Notes under the pieces: model-generated
What the model saw: the letters and a program-made list of their open reading frames with translations, nothing else
What the model was told of the DNA's origin: nothing
Databases searched by the model: none
Program-made: the position numbers and the translations under genes
In this document: one piece after another, positions 1 to 11,084 of the stretch
How the letters are laid out: each line of letters begins with the position of its first letter
How positions within the stretch are numbered: position 1 is the first letter of the stretch
NCBI GenBank assembly: GCA_036927565.1
Contig: JAYESD010000001.1
Location: 272,687,560-272,751,559, forward strand
DNA length: 64,000 nt
Direction of reading: 5' to 3'
Origin: Tuctoria greenei
Taxonomy: Eukaryota; Streptophyta; Magnoliopsida; Poales; Poaceae

Positions 1-53
1 TTGGGCTGGTTGCGGGGCTGGTTTTCCCCCTAGTACGGTGACTGTCCTCCGCT

Positions 54-1115
54 CTACGGGCAGTCCTTGCCGAAGTGCCCCGTACGACCACACGTGAAAC
101 ACGTGTATGGGGCTTGACCGGCACGGAAGGGAGGACGAAATCCCGGTGCACACGGTGGAGGCGAAAGTGCACGCAGAATCATCCCCTGCTGCTGCCGTGG
201 ACGAAAGCCGGCGTTGTTTAATGGGCAACCACGAAACATCGGTGGTCGCAATGGCGGTTGCCACCTCTAGTTGGATGGTGATCAATACACCATTCGGTAC
301 ATTTGAGGAGCACCCCCTCCGCTGCCCTGCGGAGCACTCCTTTTCTTCTTGTTGGAGAACAGCTCCCTAGTAGCATCCCCCTACACGATCACGACATTGA
401 CCATGTTGTTGAAGTTGCTGCAATTGAACAAGGCAAGCTTGTCCTTCATCTTGGGGTTCAAACCCCGATAGAAGCATTCACGCTTCTGGTCTTTAGTGCT
501 CACTTGGTCCTGAGCATACTGGGTCGAGTGGTTGAATGCCTTGGAGTACTCGTAAGCACTCCTTCCTCCTTGCCTCAGCTCCAAGAAATCTTGAATCTTC
601 CTCCTCATAACACTGAGAGGTATGTGATAGGCGCGAAACGCCTCTCAGAACTCCTCCGAGCTCACAACATAGTCGACTGGTCGTGCGGCAAGATAATTTG
701 CCCACCACGCACCAGCAGACCCCTGTAACTATTGGGCCACGAACAGGGTCTTCTCATGTTCGTTCATTCATAGTAAACCGAACTTTTCTTCGATGGAGCG
801 GAGCAAGTTGTTCGCCTCCAACGGTTCATCGGCCTCCATGAAGACCGGCGGGTGTGTTGACATGAAGTCCGAGTATGAACTCGGAGAAGGTTGTCATGGA
901 CCCGCATCTGGTCGCCCCCCTTGACGGGACGAATGCTGAACCAAAGTCCATAGCAACTCGGTTTGCTTGTCGCGCGAGCCGAGCACTGCGGCGAGAACCT
1001 CCGCTAGACTCCTCGAAAGTTCAGGAGGTGGTGGTGGTGGAACTTGTTGCTGCGGTGTCGCAGCTGGCTCTTGGGTCGGAGATTCGTCCTCACGACCACG
1101 ACTTGAACCTCCCAT
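54..1115 (-). pseudogene. gag: Decayed Ty3/gypsy gag (capsid/nucleocapsid)
   Basis: Gag packages element RNA in cytoplasmic particles. Three minus-strand pieces line up. An N-terminal proline-rich start lies at 1115-894. A capsid block lies near 708-381, with the QDFLELRQGGRSAYEYSKAF style typical of plant Ty3 retrotrans_gag domains. A CCHC zinc knuckle, CFTCGRTGHFGKDCP, lies at about 98-54. The pieces are in different frames or separated by stops, so the gene is a pseudogene. The knuckle itself is intact. A stop follows it directly, before any protease. The Sirevirus at 1334 lies just upstream of the gag start and separates it from the ORF at 12867-13625. Confidence 0.75.
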
Positions 1116-1333
1116 TTAAGGCGTCGAGCGTGTATGCACCATTCTGCATCCATATGACTTAAAATCAGCACATGTTTACTTTTCCTTCATCCATTTCATA
1201 TTACTGTAGTGCGAATATTGACAAGGGAATAAGAGCATAACATTCACATATATTGATAAAGTACAAACTTTATACAAGATATATTATCTCATGACCAAGT
1301 TTACAGTAGTGAACTCCAAAATGACGGACTCCC
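1116..1333 (-). other. Non-coding spacer upstream of TE-1 gag
   Basis: Sequence between the gag start and the Sirevirus insertion point; it continues at 12505-12866 beyond the insertion. Its last five bases, CTCCC (1329-1333), are the Sirevirus target-site duplication and recur at 12505-12509. No ORF or motif is seen. Confidence 0.6.
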
Positions 1334-1618
1334 TGTAAGTGCATCTAGGATATCCCTTGTGGGTTTTGGCTAATTGATGACAAACATATGAGGTCCTAAT
1401 GAAACTACTGAGATGATTGTAGGACAAACAAGTGAAACAGCTCGGTGCGCACAAAAAGGTGAAAAATGAAGTGGTGTTCAAAGAGAGATACTTTGATGAA
1501 GCTTGGAAGACCAAATTAGATTTTGAATGTATAGGGAGTGTATGAAAGACACACTCCAAGAGCTCACAACTTTGCGCGAGGGTAAGGGATTAAAATTAAC
1601 CTAACTTTCACAAAGCAT

Positions 1619-1951
1619 CGGACTAGTCCGATCATGGACCGGACTAGTCCGTTTATCTTTCTGGAATCTCACTTATTGGGAGACCGGACTAGTCCGTTGA
1701 TGTTTCTGGAGTCTCTCATATTGAGGGACCGGACTAGTCCGTTGACCACCGGACTAGTCCGTTGAACTTTCTGGAGTCTCCCATATGTGGAGATCGAACT
1801 AGTCCGCGGACTAGTCCGTTGAACTTTATGGAGTTTACTTTCACACAGCACCTGACTAGTCCGATCTTGGACCGGACTAGTCCGGCAGACTTTCTGGACT
1901 TCAAAATGCACTGAGACCGGGCAAGTCCGGACTTGCACCGGACTAGTCCGG
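1619..1951. repeat. Array of palindromic GGACTAGTCC motifs in U3
   Basis: About ten copies of the self-complementary 12-mer CGGACTAGTCCG, or one-base variants, are spaced irregularly over about 330 bases upstream of the TATA box. The corresponding array in the 3' LTR is at about 11366-11702. Further copies occur just inside both LTRs (2636-2672, 12387-12424) and in the 3' untranslated region (8540-8645, 9036-9113). Palindromic repeats in the LTR are a known Sirevirus trait. A regulatory or protein-binding role is inference. Confidence 0.85.
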
Positions 1952-1987
1952 TGTTAGGGTTTTTAAACGGCTACCTTTTGGAAACCC

Positions 1988-1995
1988 TATAAATA
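1988..1995 (+). promoter_or_regulatory. TATA box of the TE-2 5' LTR
   Basis: TATAAATA lies just downstream of the palindrome array, in the expected place for the LTR core promoter. The same box is at 11740-11747 in the 3' LTR. Transcription would start some 30 bases further on. Confidence 0.7.
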
Positions 1996-2750
1996 GAGAG
2001 TCCACAGCTTTCCTATTGAAACACACGTCGAATATTGATCAAAGAACAAACCCTAGCGCCGCCACTTCATCCCAAGAGCCCAAAACACATCTCCCCACAC
2101 ATCTAAAGTGCAAAAAGAGTGAAATCAATTAAACACTTGGATCTGGGATTGGGAGATCGTCGTTCTTTCATTGCGAGCTCTTGGGGTTTGATCTTTCTAC
2201 ACTCATACTCTGCACTGTAATACTTTTGAGTGTATTTGATCACTTCTTTCGTTGTAATTCTCATGGGAGCCCTCAACGTGTGAGGTTGCCCCATAAACTT
2301 GGTGATTACCCGTGATAGTGGAATCAAGTCGGCCTTCGTGGTGACTTGAAGAGGAAAAGGGTTGGAGACTCAGCTCTGTGTGAGCTTCCTCAATGAGGAC
2401 GTAGATCTTGTGGTGAGATCGAACCTCGGGAAAAATCCGTGTGTCTTGCGCCTTATTTCATTTAAATTTTGTTCATTAGATCACTTGAGTGCTAAAACAT
2501 CAACCTAAGGCAATTATAAGTTTTACCTGCATTCTTATATTAATCTCAAATAAAAATATCAGTTGTTCTCATTTCCGCTGCTAAAGAAATTTAGTTTCCC
2601 AAATAACACCTGATCAACACACATACTTTTAGCACACCGGACAAGTCCGCCCACAGGACCGGACTAGTCCGGCCAACCAAGTTTTGACGATTCTATTAAG
2701 TGTGCAGGAAATTCAAAAGGCCTATTCACCCCCTCTAGGCCACATTCAAT

Positions 2751-2762
2751 TGGTATCAGAGC
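2751..2762 (+). other. Primer-binding site of TE-2
   Basis: TGGTATCAGAGC, two bases after the 5' LTR, is complementary to the 3' end of plant initiator tRNA-Met. This is the usual primer for Ty1/copia and many Ty3 elements. Confidence 0.9.
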
Positions 2763-2802
2763 AAGATTCTCCACCAACGAGACTCACATCTTGGAGAGAT
2801 CA

Positions 2803-5071
2803 GTGGCCTCTGAGAAGAACAATGATATCTCGAAGATGAACATTAATGAGGAGGAACAAGAAACTAAAACTTTTGATGTGCTGAAAGAGCCCACACGATG
2901 ATGAAGAAGTGCGACAATTAAAGGCACTTCTGAGAAAGAAACTGCTAGGACAAAAGGGAAAAGAAGAAGAGAAGACGACGAGGAGTGGTCATCACGACTA
3001 CTCCCGATACCCTTACAACTACAACCGTCTCAATTCAAACAATCACTATCTTTCCATTCCTATGGGAAAACCTCCACAGTTTGACGGAAGCGACTATACA
3101 ATGTGGAAGTACAACATGAAGATGCATCTAATATCCCTAAATCCTAGTCTGTGGCACATTGTTTGCACTGGCATAGACATCCCGGACACGGATGGAGAAC
3201 TCACCCCAGAACAAGAACAAGAGATTCACAGAAATGCACAAGCCGTCGCTGTGATCACATCATCACTAAGCAGAGAAGAATTCACCAAGATTGATGGCTT
3301 AGAAAGTGCAAAGGAAATATGGGATACACTCAAGACAGCTCACGAAGGAAATAGATCGGTTCGTGAAGCTAAAATTGAAATGCTTGAAGGAGAGTTGGGG
3401 AGATTTGCTATTGAAGAAGGCGAATCACCTCAAGACATGTACAACCGGATGAAGACACTCATCAACAAAATACGTGCCTATGGAAGTAAGAAATGGACGG
3501 ATCACGAGGTAGTCAAGAGAATGATTAGAGCCTTCATGCCAAGAAATGTCACACTTTGCTCAATGATTAGAGAAAGCCCCGGGTTTCACAAAATGACTCC
3601 CGATGAGTTGTTGGGAAAGATCATAAATCATGAAATGATGGAGAAATAGGCACAATATGTCAAATACTTGGTCGAACTCACCTCCTTCAAAAAGAAAGAG
3701 GTTGCTCTCAAAGCAACATGCCAACCCAAACTCAAAGAAGCTCGTGAAGATCAAGACGATGGGCATACAAGTGATGAGAGCACCGATCTTGATGATGAAG
3801 AAATGGTACTCTTTATCAAGAAGTTCAAGCAAATGATGAAAAGAAGACACGGCAACAACTCAAATGAAGGCAAAAACAAGGATAAAGGAAAATCCAAGGC
3901 TCGACGCACTTGCTACAACCGCGGAAAGTATGGTCACTTCATGGTGGACTGCCCTTATGAAGAAAACAAAAAGAAGAAGGAAACAAGATCTCAAGAAAAG
4001 AAAAATTTCAGAAAAAGAAGACAAACCCATCAAGCTCACATTGGCAAGGAGTGGGACTAAAACGACGAGTCCTCCTCCGATGAAGAAGAAGAGATGGTCA
4101 CTATCGCAATCAAGAAACCTACTATGAAGGCCACACTCTTTCCAAACATGGGAGGATGGGACATGAACAACCACACTTGCCTTATGGCTAAGGAAGGCAA
4201 GAAAAAGGTACGGCTTACTCCACCTATGCTAAATTCCTCTATTGATGACTTTGATAGCTCTAGTGATAATGAAGAAATGTTTAGAGGACTAAGTAAAATT
4301 TCTCTAAAGAAAATGGAAATGTTGTCGAACGAAATTTTTGAAAAGGAGGAACTTATTGACCGACAAGAGGATATGCTCATCCGTGAAAGGAAGAGATATC
4401 AAGAAGTTGAAAAGCTTCTCGAGCTTGAAGGAGAGAAGAACGAGTCGCTTGAAGTTGAGCTAGCCTTGAGTAAGGAAACTTACTCAAAGCTAGAAGACTC
4501 GCATATTGCAATCAAGGAAGAACTTGCTAACTTGTCAAAAGCTAACAAGATCCTTGAGGTGCAAGTTGAGTCGCTCAAGCAAAGTGACTCCTCATCCTCC
4601 AAGAGCTCTTCCTCCAAAGATATAAGTTCGACAACAATCGGAACTTGCACTTGCTCTAGTAAGAATAATATTATGTCTAATACTTCAACATCTCATAATA
4701 TGCATGCCCCTCCAAGCGGCATCTTTGATAAGGAGAAGATCAAATATGCATGCAGTGCATATATGGTCACTAGACCTCCTAATGTCAAAGATGGCCTTGG
4801 TTTTGATAAGAACAAACATATGTCTACTTCTAATCATGCTAAGAATAGAATTGTCTTTGTTAAGGAAAAATCCCATGAATCTGAACCACAAATATTTTTT
4901 CATACATTTGACGCTTCTTATGTTCTTATGAAAGCCAAATATGGAAAAGTCATTGCCAAATATACAGGGCCACGCCACAAGAACTTGAAAACTTGTGTGT
5001 GGGTGCCCAAGACTCTTGTGACTAACCTGAGAGGACCCAAGCAAGCTTGGGTACCTAAAACCAAGGAATAA
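2803..5071 (+). pseudogene. gag: Sirevirus gag with frameshift and in-frame stops
   Basis: Gag forms the particle and binds RNA. The likely original start is now GTG at 2803. A one-base length change near 2890 shifts into the frame beginning about 2885. From there one frame runs to 5071, broken by stops at 3647-3649 (TAG), 4058-4060 (TAA) and 5069-5071 (TAA). The capsid part carries KPPQFDGSDYTMWKYNMK, a typical copia gag opening (about 3068-3120). The zinc knuckle at about 3910 reads CYNRGKYGHFMVDCP, so its second cysteine is arginine. A long Glu/Lys/Ser-rich, coiled-coil-like stretch follows (4300-4600). The last stop falls at the gag/protease border in the same frame as pol and could be a programmed stop or decay. 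Confidence 0.85.
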
Positions 5072-5077
5072 TTCTTT

Positions 5078-8000
5078 TTGCAGGCTTACTCCTCCGGTGG
5101 AACAAAATGGGTACTTGATAGCGGATGCACAAATCACATGACCAGAGAGAGAGGTATGTTTGTAGAGTACGAGTACAACAAGGATCCAGGTGAAGGCATA
5201 TACTTCAGAGACAACAGCCAAGGAAAGGTCCTTGGTAGCAGTAACATTGAAATATCCTCTCAACATACCTTATCAAATGTTTTACATGTAGATTCTCTAG
5301 ATTATAACCTTTTGTCAATATCCCAACTATGCGACAAAGGTTACAACTGTTTATTCACTAATGAGGGTGTGACTGTTTTTAGAAGAAGCGATGGCTCGAT
5401 TGCATTCAAGGAAATGTTGAAGGGCAAGCTTTATCTAGTTGACTTCAACAAAGATAAAGCCGAACTCAACACTTGCTTGGTCGCTAAGACCAACATGGGA
5501 TGGCTGTGGAATAGACGGCTAGCCCACGTTGGGATGAGAAATCTGCAGAAACTTCTAAAAGGTGGTCACATCCGTGGTCTTAAGGATGTGGTTTTTGAAA
5601 AAGACAGGCCATGCAGTGCTTGTCAAGAAGGAAAACAAGTTGGAGCACCACACCCCGCCAAGAATGTGATGACTACCGCAAGACCACTGGAACTCCTCCA
5701 CATGGATCTTTTTGGTCCAGTTTCGTACATCAGCATCGGCGGTAACAAATACGGTTTAGTAATCGTTGATGATTTTTCAAGATTTACCTGGGTATTTTTC
5801 TTGTATGATAAATCAGAAACTCAGGGGATCCTCAAGAAGTTCTTAAAAAGAGCTCGGAACCAATTCTCATCAACCATAAAGAACATCAGAAGTGACAATG
5901 AGACAGAATTCAAGAACCTCCAAGTTGAAGAGTTTCTCAATGGAGAAGGGATAAAGCATGAATTCTCGGCACCCTACTCCCCTCAACAAAATGGAGTGGC
6001 CGAAAGGAAGAACAGAACATTGATCGAAACGGCGAGAACTATGTTGGATGAATACAAGACATCAGATCGATTTCGGGCAGAAGCGGTGAACACCGCTTGC
6101 CATGCCACGAATCGACTGTATCTCCATCGACTACTGAAGAAAACTCCATATGAGCTCCTTACCGGTAAAAAGCCTAATGTTTCTTACTTTAAAGTTTTTG
6201 GTTGCAAATGTTTTATTCTGAACAAGAAACAGAGGGCCTCGAAGTTCGCTTCGAAGTCCGATGAAGGATTCTTGCTCGGTTATGAATCGAATGCCTACGC
6301 CTATCGTGTCTTCAACAAGGTGTCCTGCCTTGTTGAAGTAGCACGTGACGTAGTGTTCGATGAATCTAACGGCTCACAAGTGGAGCAAGTTGATAAGTGT
6401 GTGCAAGATAAAGAGGAAGCTCCATATGAAACACTGAAGAAAATGGGACTTGGTGATATCATACCACAAGAGCAAACATTCGACTCAAATGCACAAGATG
6501 AACCTCAACACGGAGGCAATGATCAAGGGGGAGCTCTTGCACAAGATCAAGAGGAGGAAGATCAAGAAGATCAGGACAATCATGGGAACCATGATCTAGG
6601 GGGAGATAATGCACATGAAGATAATGAAGAACAAGCAACTACACAAGCTCCACACCCAAGAGTACACCAGAGCATGCAAAGAGACCACCATGTCAACAAT
6701 ATCATTGGAGATATTGCTAAGGGAGTAACTACTAGATCTCGAGTTGCAAATTTCTATGAATCCTATTCTTTAGTGTCTTTTCTGGAACCATACAGGGTAG
6801 AAGAAGCCTTAAGGGATCCAGACTGGGTGATTGCAATGCAAGAGGAGCTGAACAACTTCTAGAGAAATGAAGTATGGGAGCTGGTGGAGAGACCGAAGGC
6901 GAACATAGTTGGAACCAAATGGGTCTTTCAGAACAAGCAAGATGAACATGGAGTAGTAACAAGAAATAAGGCAAGATTGGTGGCCAAAGGTTATTCTTAG
7001 GTCGAAGGTTTGGACTTCGATGAAACTTTCGCTCCTGTAGCTAGACTTGAGTCCATTCGTATTTTATTAGCATATGCTACTCACCATAATTTTAAGCTGT
7101 ATCAAATGGACGTCAAAAGCGCTTTCTTAAACGGCCCAATCAAGGAGGAAGTTTATGTGGAGCAGCCACCAGGATTCGAAGACCAGAAGTATCCCAACCA
7201 TGTCTACAAACTGCGTAAGGCTCTCTATGGACTCAAACAAGCTCCTCGAGCTTGGTATGAGTGTCTTAGAGATTTTCTAATTCAGAATGGATTCAAAATT
7301 GGTAAAGCTGACTATACACTTTTCACTAAACATTGTGATGATCATTTATTGTATGTCAAATTTGCGTTGATGACATTATCTTTGGATCCACTAACAAATC
7401 CTTCTGTGAAGAATTTAGCAAAATTATGACAGATAGGTTCGAGATGTCAGTGATGGGCGAATTGAAGTTCTTCTTGGGATTTCAAGTGAAGCAACTAAGA
7501 GAAGGTACATTTATAAGCCAAACCAAATATACACAAGACATTCTCAAGAAATTCAATATGGACAAAGCCAAGGCCATCAAGACACCCATGGCCACTAATA
7601 TGCACCTCGACCTCAATGAAGATGGTCCAAATGTGGACCAAAAGGTATATCGGTCCTTGATTGGCTCCTTACTTTATTTATGTGCATCTAGGCCAAATAT
7701 TATGCTTAGTGTTTGCTTGTGTGCAAGGTTTCAAGCCGCACCTAAAGAGTGTCACTTAGTTGAGGTAAAAAGAATCCTAAGGTACCTTGTGAACACACCC
7801 AACTTGAGACTTTGGTATCCTAAAGGATCCAAATTTAACTTGATAGGGTATTCCGATGCCGACTATGCAGGATGCAAAGTCGATAGAAAGAGCACGTCAG
7901 GGACTTGTCAGTTTCTTGGTAGGTCCCTGGTCTCTTGGTCATCTAAAAAGCAAAACTCCATTGCCCTTTCCACAGCAGAAGCAAAATATATTGCAGCCGG

Positions 8001-8283
8001 TAGCTGTTGCGCACAATTACTTTGGATGCGACAAACCCTTAGGGACTACGGCTACAATCTTAACCATATCCCACTTCTATGTGACAAAGAAAGTGCTATA
8101 AAAATTGCACACAACCCAGTAGAGCACTCAAGAACTAAGCACATAGATATCCATCATCATTTTCTTAGAGATCATTCATTAAAAGATGACATTGCTATTT
8201 CACATGTTAGAACTGAAAAACAACTTGCGAATATTTTTACCAAATCATTGGATGAGAAAAGGTTTTGTGAACTTAGGAATTAA
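5078..8283 (+). pseudogene. pol: Sirevirus pol: protease, integrase, RT, RNase H
   Basis: The 594-codon open stretch 5078-6862 holds protease (LDSGC, Asp at about residue 14), the integrase zinc region, and an integrase core with Asp, Asp and Glu in HMDLFGP, IRSDNE and GVAERKN. The RT region begins near YRVEEALRDPDW. Stops follow at 6860-6862 and about 6998-7000, both TAG in the same frame. RT continues at 7010-7429. A one-base deletion just before the catalytic motif shifts the frame, and the motif itself reads CVDD rather than the usual YVDD. The shifted frame 7426-8283 covers the RT connection and RNase H (SDADYAG, STAEAKY, HSRTKHID). Integrase looks complete; RT is broken. Confidence 0.9.
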
Positions 8284-9172
8284 CTTAATATTCTTGACTC
8301 TCGAAATGTGGCTTGAAACGTTGCACACCTGGTTGAAACTTCAAATGTTACATTTTATTGCTAAAACTGTCCCTCACCTCTTTTTCTCCTAAGAAAACTA
8401 ATTTTAATGATGAAATCTTGGAATTTATGACCATTTTTTTATTGTTGATTACTTTCTGGTCATAATTACAAAGATTATTTGCAAAACTTGTCTTTGGATC
8501 ACTATTAGTTATCTCTAAATACTCAGTTTTTCCAGGGACACCGGACTAGTCAGGTTTGCCACCGGACTAGTCCGGACAGTCTCTCTTTCCTAGGTTTTCC
8601 AGGGGCACCGGACTAGTCTGTCCTCTGACCGGACTAGTCCGGTCGGCCGCATATATAAGCAGCTGGCCGGCCCAAAACCGTTTCAAACCTCCCTCCACTT
8701 TGAGTTGAACCCTCACCTCTCAAACCCTAGCCCCCAAAAGTGATTTTCGAGTTGAGCCCTCAAAATCCAAGTTTTCTCCGTGGGAAATCCACCCCTCAAC
8801 GAGTTGATACTCCACTCCAAACTCATCCGGACAGATTCATGCTCCTTCAACGCAAATCTTCTAATCTCGGTAAATTTCTCCAAAAATCAAACTCTCAACT
8901 TTTCTAGTTCTAGCTTATTTCTCTTGATTCCAAGGAAGTACATTAGCTTCAGAGATGTATTCCTTTAACCTTCATGCTCCTTTGCATTCCTAGATAGAAG
9001 TTGTGATTCATAGTTTTGTTAGGGTTCTTGTGCCAGGCCGGACTAGTCCGGCTCCCAGATACGGACTAGTCCGGTAAACCGGACAATTCCACACTATGAA
9101 ACCGGACAAGTCCGATCTCTGACATTTGAATCCTCTCATCTCCTTCATTCTTAGTTCATTCTCATCTAAATC
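8284..9172 (+). other. Spacer between pol and env-like ORF with palindrome clusters
   Basis: No ORF of note. Two clusters of the palindromic CCGGACTAGTCCGG motif lie at about 8540-8645 and 9036-9113. Between them, at about 8651-8658, ATATATAA could act as a TATA-like element for a subgenomic env-like transcript. That promoter role is speculative. Confidence 0.55.
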
Positions 9173-10687
9173 ATGAACTCCTTATTAGGCACGATGTCTT
9201 CAAGCTCAGATAACAGCTCCTTTCATGTTGATGAAGAAGTTGAACGCGAAAAAGTGAAGAGAGCCAAGGAGAGGTACATGAAGAAAAGACATGATGTAAA
9301 TGTGCACTCTCCACCCTCCGACGATAACTTGCCCAAGAAAAGGAGGGTGGTTGTTAAGAAGGCCCAAGGAAAAGCTGGCGAGAGCTCCTCAGGGCCAAAG
9401 AGGACTCTCAACAAAGGAAAGGGGCTTGCTAGTGGTCCCATTGGACCCCTGAAGATGAAGAACCCAAGTCACCGCAACAGGCAGCGCTCGAGTAAAGATT
9501 TCACCGGAAAAGGGGGTGAGCTTGCCGATAGCTTCAGGCAGGTTAATGTGTATGATCAACCTCGGCAATGCTCAGACCCAAGATTTTGGAGCAACTTCCA
9601 TGCCGACTACTATGAGCATGTGTACATGAAGATGAAGAATCCCGTTGTGAAGAGTCAATGGGTGAACATTAGGTACATGCAGTCGACGAAATATCCTGCC
9701 TTTCGTGAGGTGGTTGAGTCCCGGGAGAGGCACGGACTGAAGGAACTATTTTCTTTTGAGAATGACTGGAACAATGAGGTCATCACCAAATTCTACTCTA
9801 CCCTCTACTTTGCTCGTGGTGATGGAGACAGTCTTACTTGGATGACTCATGGTTCCAAGTATAGTGTTACTTATGATGAGTTTGCAAGAATTCTTCACCT
9901 TGAACATACTCTGGATCATGATCTTGTCATCCACAATTTGCAACCCTTGGAGAAGGATGAGCTCAAGTTCCTCTATGACACAATGATGCCCTATGTGCCT
10001 CCCAACAGCAAATATCTGAAGCCCTTCTTTGTGGTCCTCAACAAAATCTTGAGGAAGACAATAGCCCCGAAAGATGGAGATGCGGGGACTATACAAGGAA
10101 CCTTGAGGACCCTAATGAAGGTCATTGGTGGGAGGAGACCGTTCAATGTCTTTGAATACATCTACAATGACATTGTGAACATCTCAATCACACCAAACAG
10201 ATCTTGTGGGTATGCCCCGTACATCATGTACATGATTGAGAAGGTGACTGGACTTGAGTTCGTCAAGGATGTTCACCATACGGGGTTGAAACCGCAAAAG
10301 CCCACCGAGTACACTCTACCTTTGGCTCCTGATGCACCTCCCTCCCCTGAAGTTGAGAGGAGGACTAAACAAACTCGGGATGTGAATTCCACAAGATCTT
10401 CAGCTGCTCCTCCTAGCTCTGCACCTGCCCATGAACCCTCCGGTGGTGTGCTCAAAATGCTCACCTCTATCTTTGCCTGCTGCTACAAGATTGAAGTTAG
10501 GTAGAAGAAGCATCAACAATATGTCAATGCCAACATCAAAGCTATATGTGACAAGCTGGAGATTGAGCCGGTGGGATCCCCGCCCGCCTTCGAGGACTCC
10601 GAGGAAGAGTCTGCTCCGGCGAATGATGATTATGGTGGTGAAGATGAGGACCGGACCGAGACTAAAGAAGAGAGTGGCTATGAGTGA
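9173..10687 (+). pseudogene. Env-like third ORF of Sirevirus TE-2
   Basis: The reading frame opens with ATG at 9173, meets TAG at 10502-10504, and continues in the same frame to TGA at 10685-10687, about 504 codons in all. It lies between pol and the 3' LTR, where many Sireviruses carry an env-like gene. The first ~120 residues are Ser/Lys-rich, with a nuclear-localisation-like basic run (PKKRRVVVKK, about residue 54). The middle resembles the 'putative plant transposon protein' domain family (from memory, unchecked). No signal peptide or clear membrane span is visible, only a short hydrophobic stretch before the stop. The tail after the stop is acidic. An envelope function is not supported by sequence; the label reflects position. 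Confidence 0.7.
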
Positions 10688-11070
10688 TTCCCCTCAATTT
10701 TTCTCTTTTTGGTGCCTTGATGCCGAAGGGGGAGAGATTGAGACTAGTAGTTTGAAACCATCTCTAGTTGGTGTCTTTATGTTTTTGTGATCAAGGACAT
10801 GTACTTATTTTTAAAACCTTGTAATGCACTATTTCTTCTCTTATGTGTGATGCTTATTGTTGCTTGTATGATTATCTCTATGCTCATTACTGATTACCTT
10901 TACTTCATCACACCTTGTTGATCACACACCTGTTAGGAACCCCACCATAAGGTGTGTGCATATGTGAGAAGCTTTTTGTGGACTTATCGTTATTCTCATA
11001 TGTGCACACCTTATGAAAATCAAGATTTTATTCTCAATTGTGATATCTCAAATGGTTGTCATCAATCACC
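10688..11070 (+). other. 3' untranslated region of TE-2 with hairpin and extra purine tract
   Basis: Contains a second polypurine-like run, GAAGGGGGAGAGATTGAG, at about 10725-10742. An inverted repeat has arms at 10946-10970 and 10993-11015 (CATAAGGTGTG... and its near complement), separated by about 22 bases. Duplicated purine tracts and conserved 3' motifs are reported for Sireviruses in general. Confidence 0.65.
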
Positions 11071-11084
11071 AAAAAGGGGGAGAT
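11071..11084 (+). other. Polypurine tract of TE-2
   Basis: AAAAAGGGGGAGAT lies directly against the 3' LTR start, where plus-strand DNA synthesis is primed. Confidence 0.9.

Larger units (their letters stand above)
1334..2748 (+). repeat. 5' LTR of TE-2
   Basis: A direct repeat of 1,415 bases, matched by the 3' LTR at 11085-12504. It opens with TG and closes with CA, followed two bases later by the primer-binding site. U3 holds an array of CGGACTAGTCCG-type palindromes (about 1619-1951), and a TATA box follows at 1988-1995. Small indels and rearranged repeat units in the array distinguish it from its partner. Confidence 0.95.

Noticed and set aside
1619..1951. Regularly repeated palindromes that might suggest a CRISPR array
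   Set aside because: Spacing is irregular, the sequence between units is itself repeated, and the array lies within a plant LTR.
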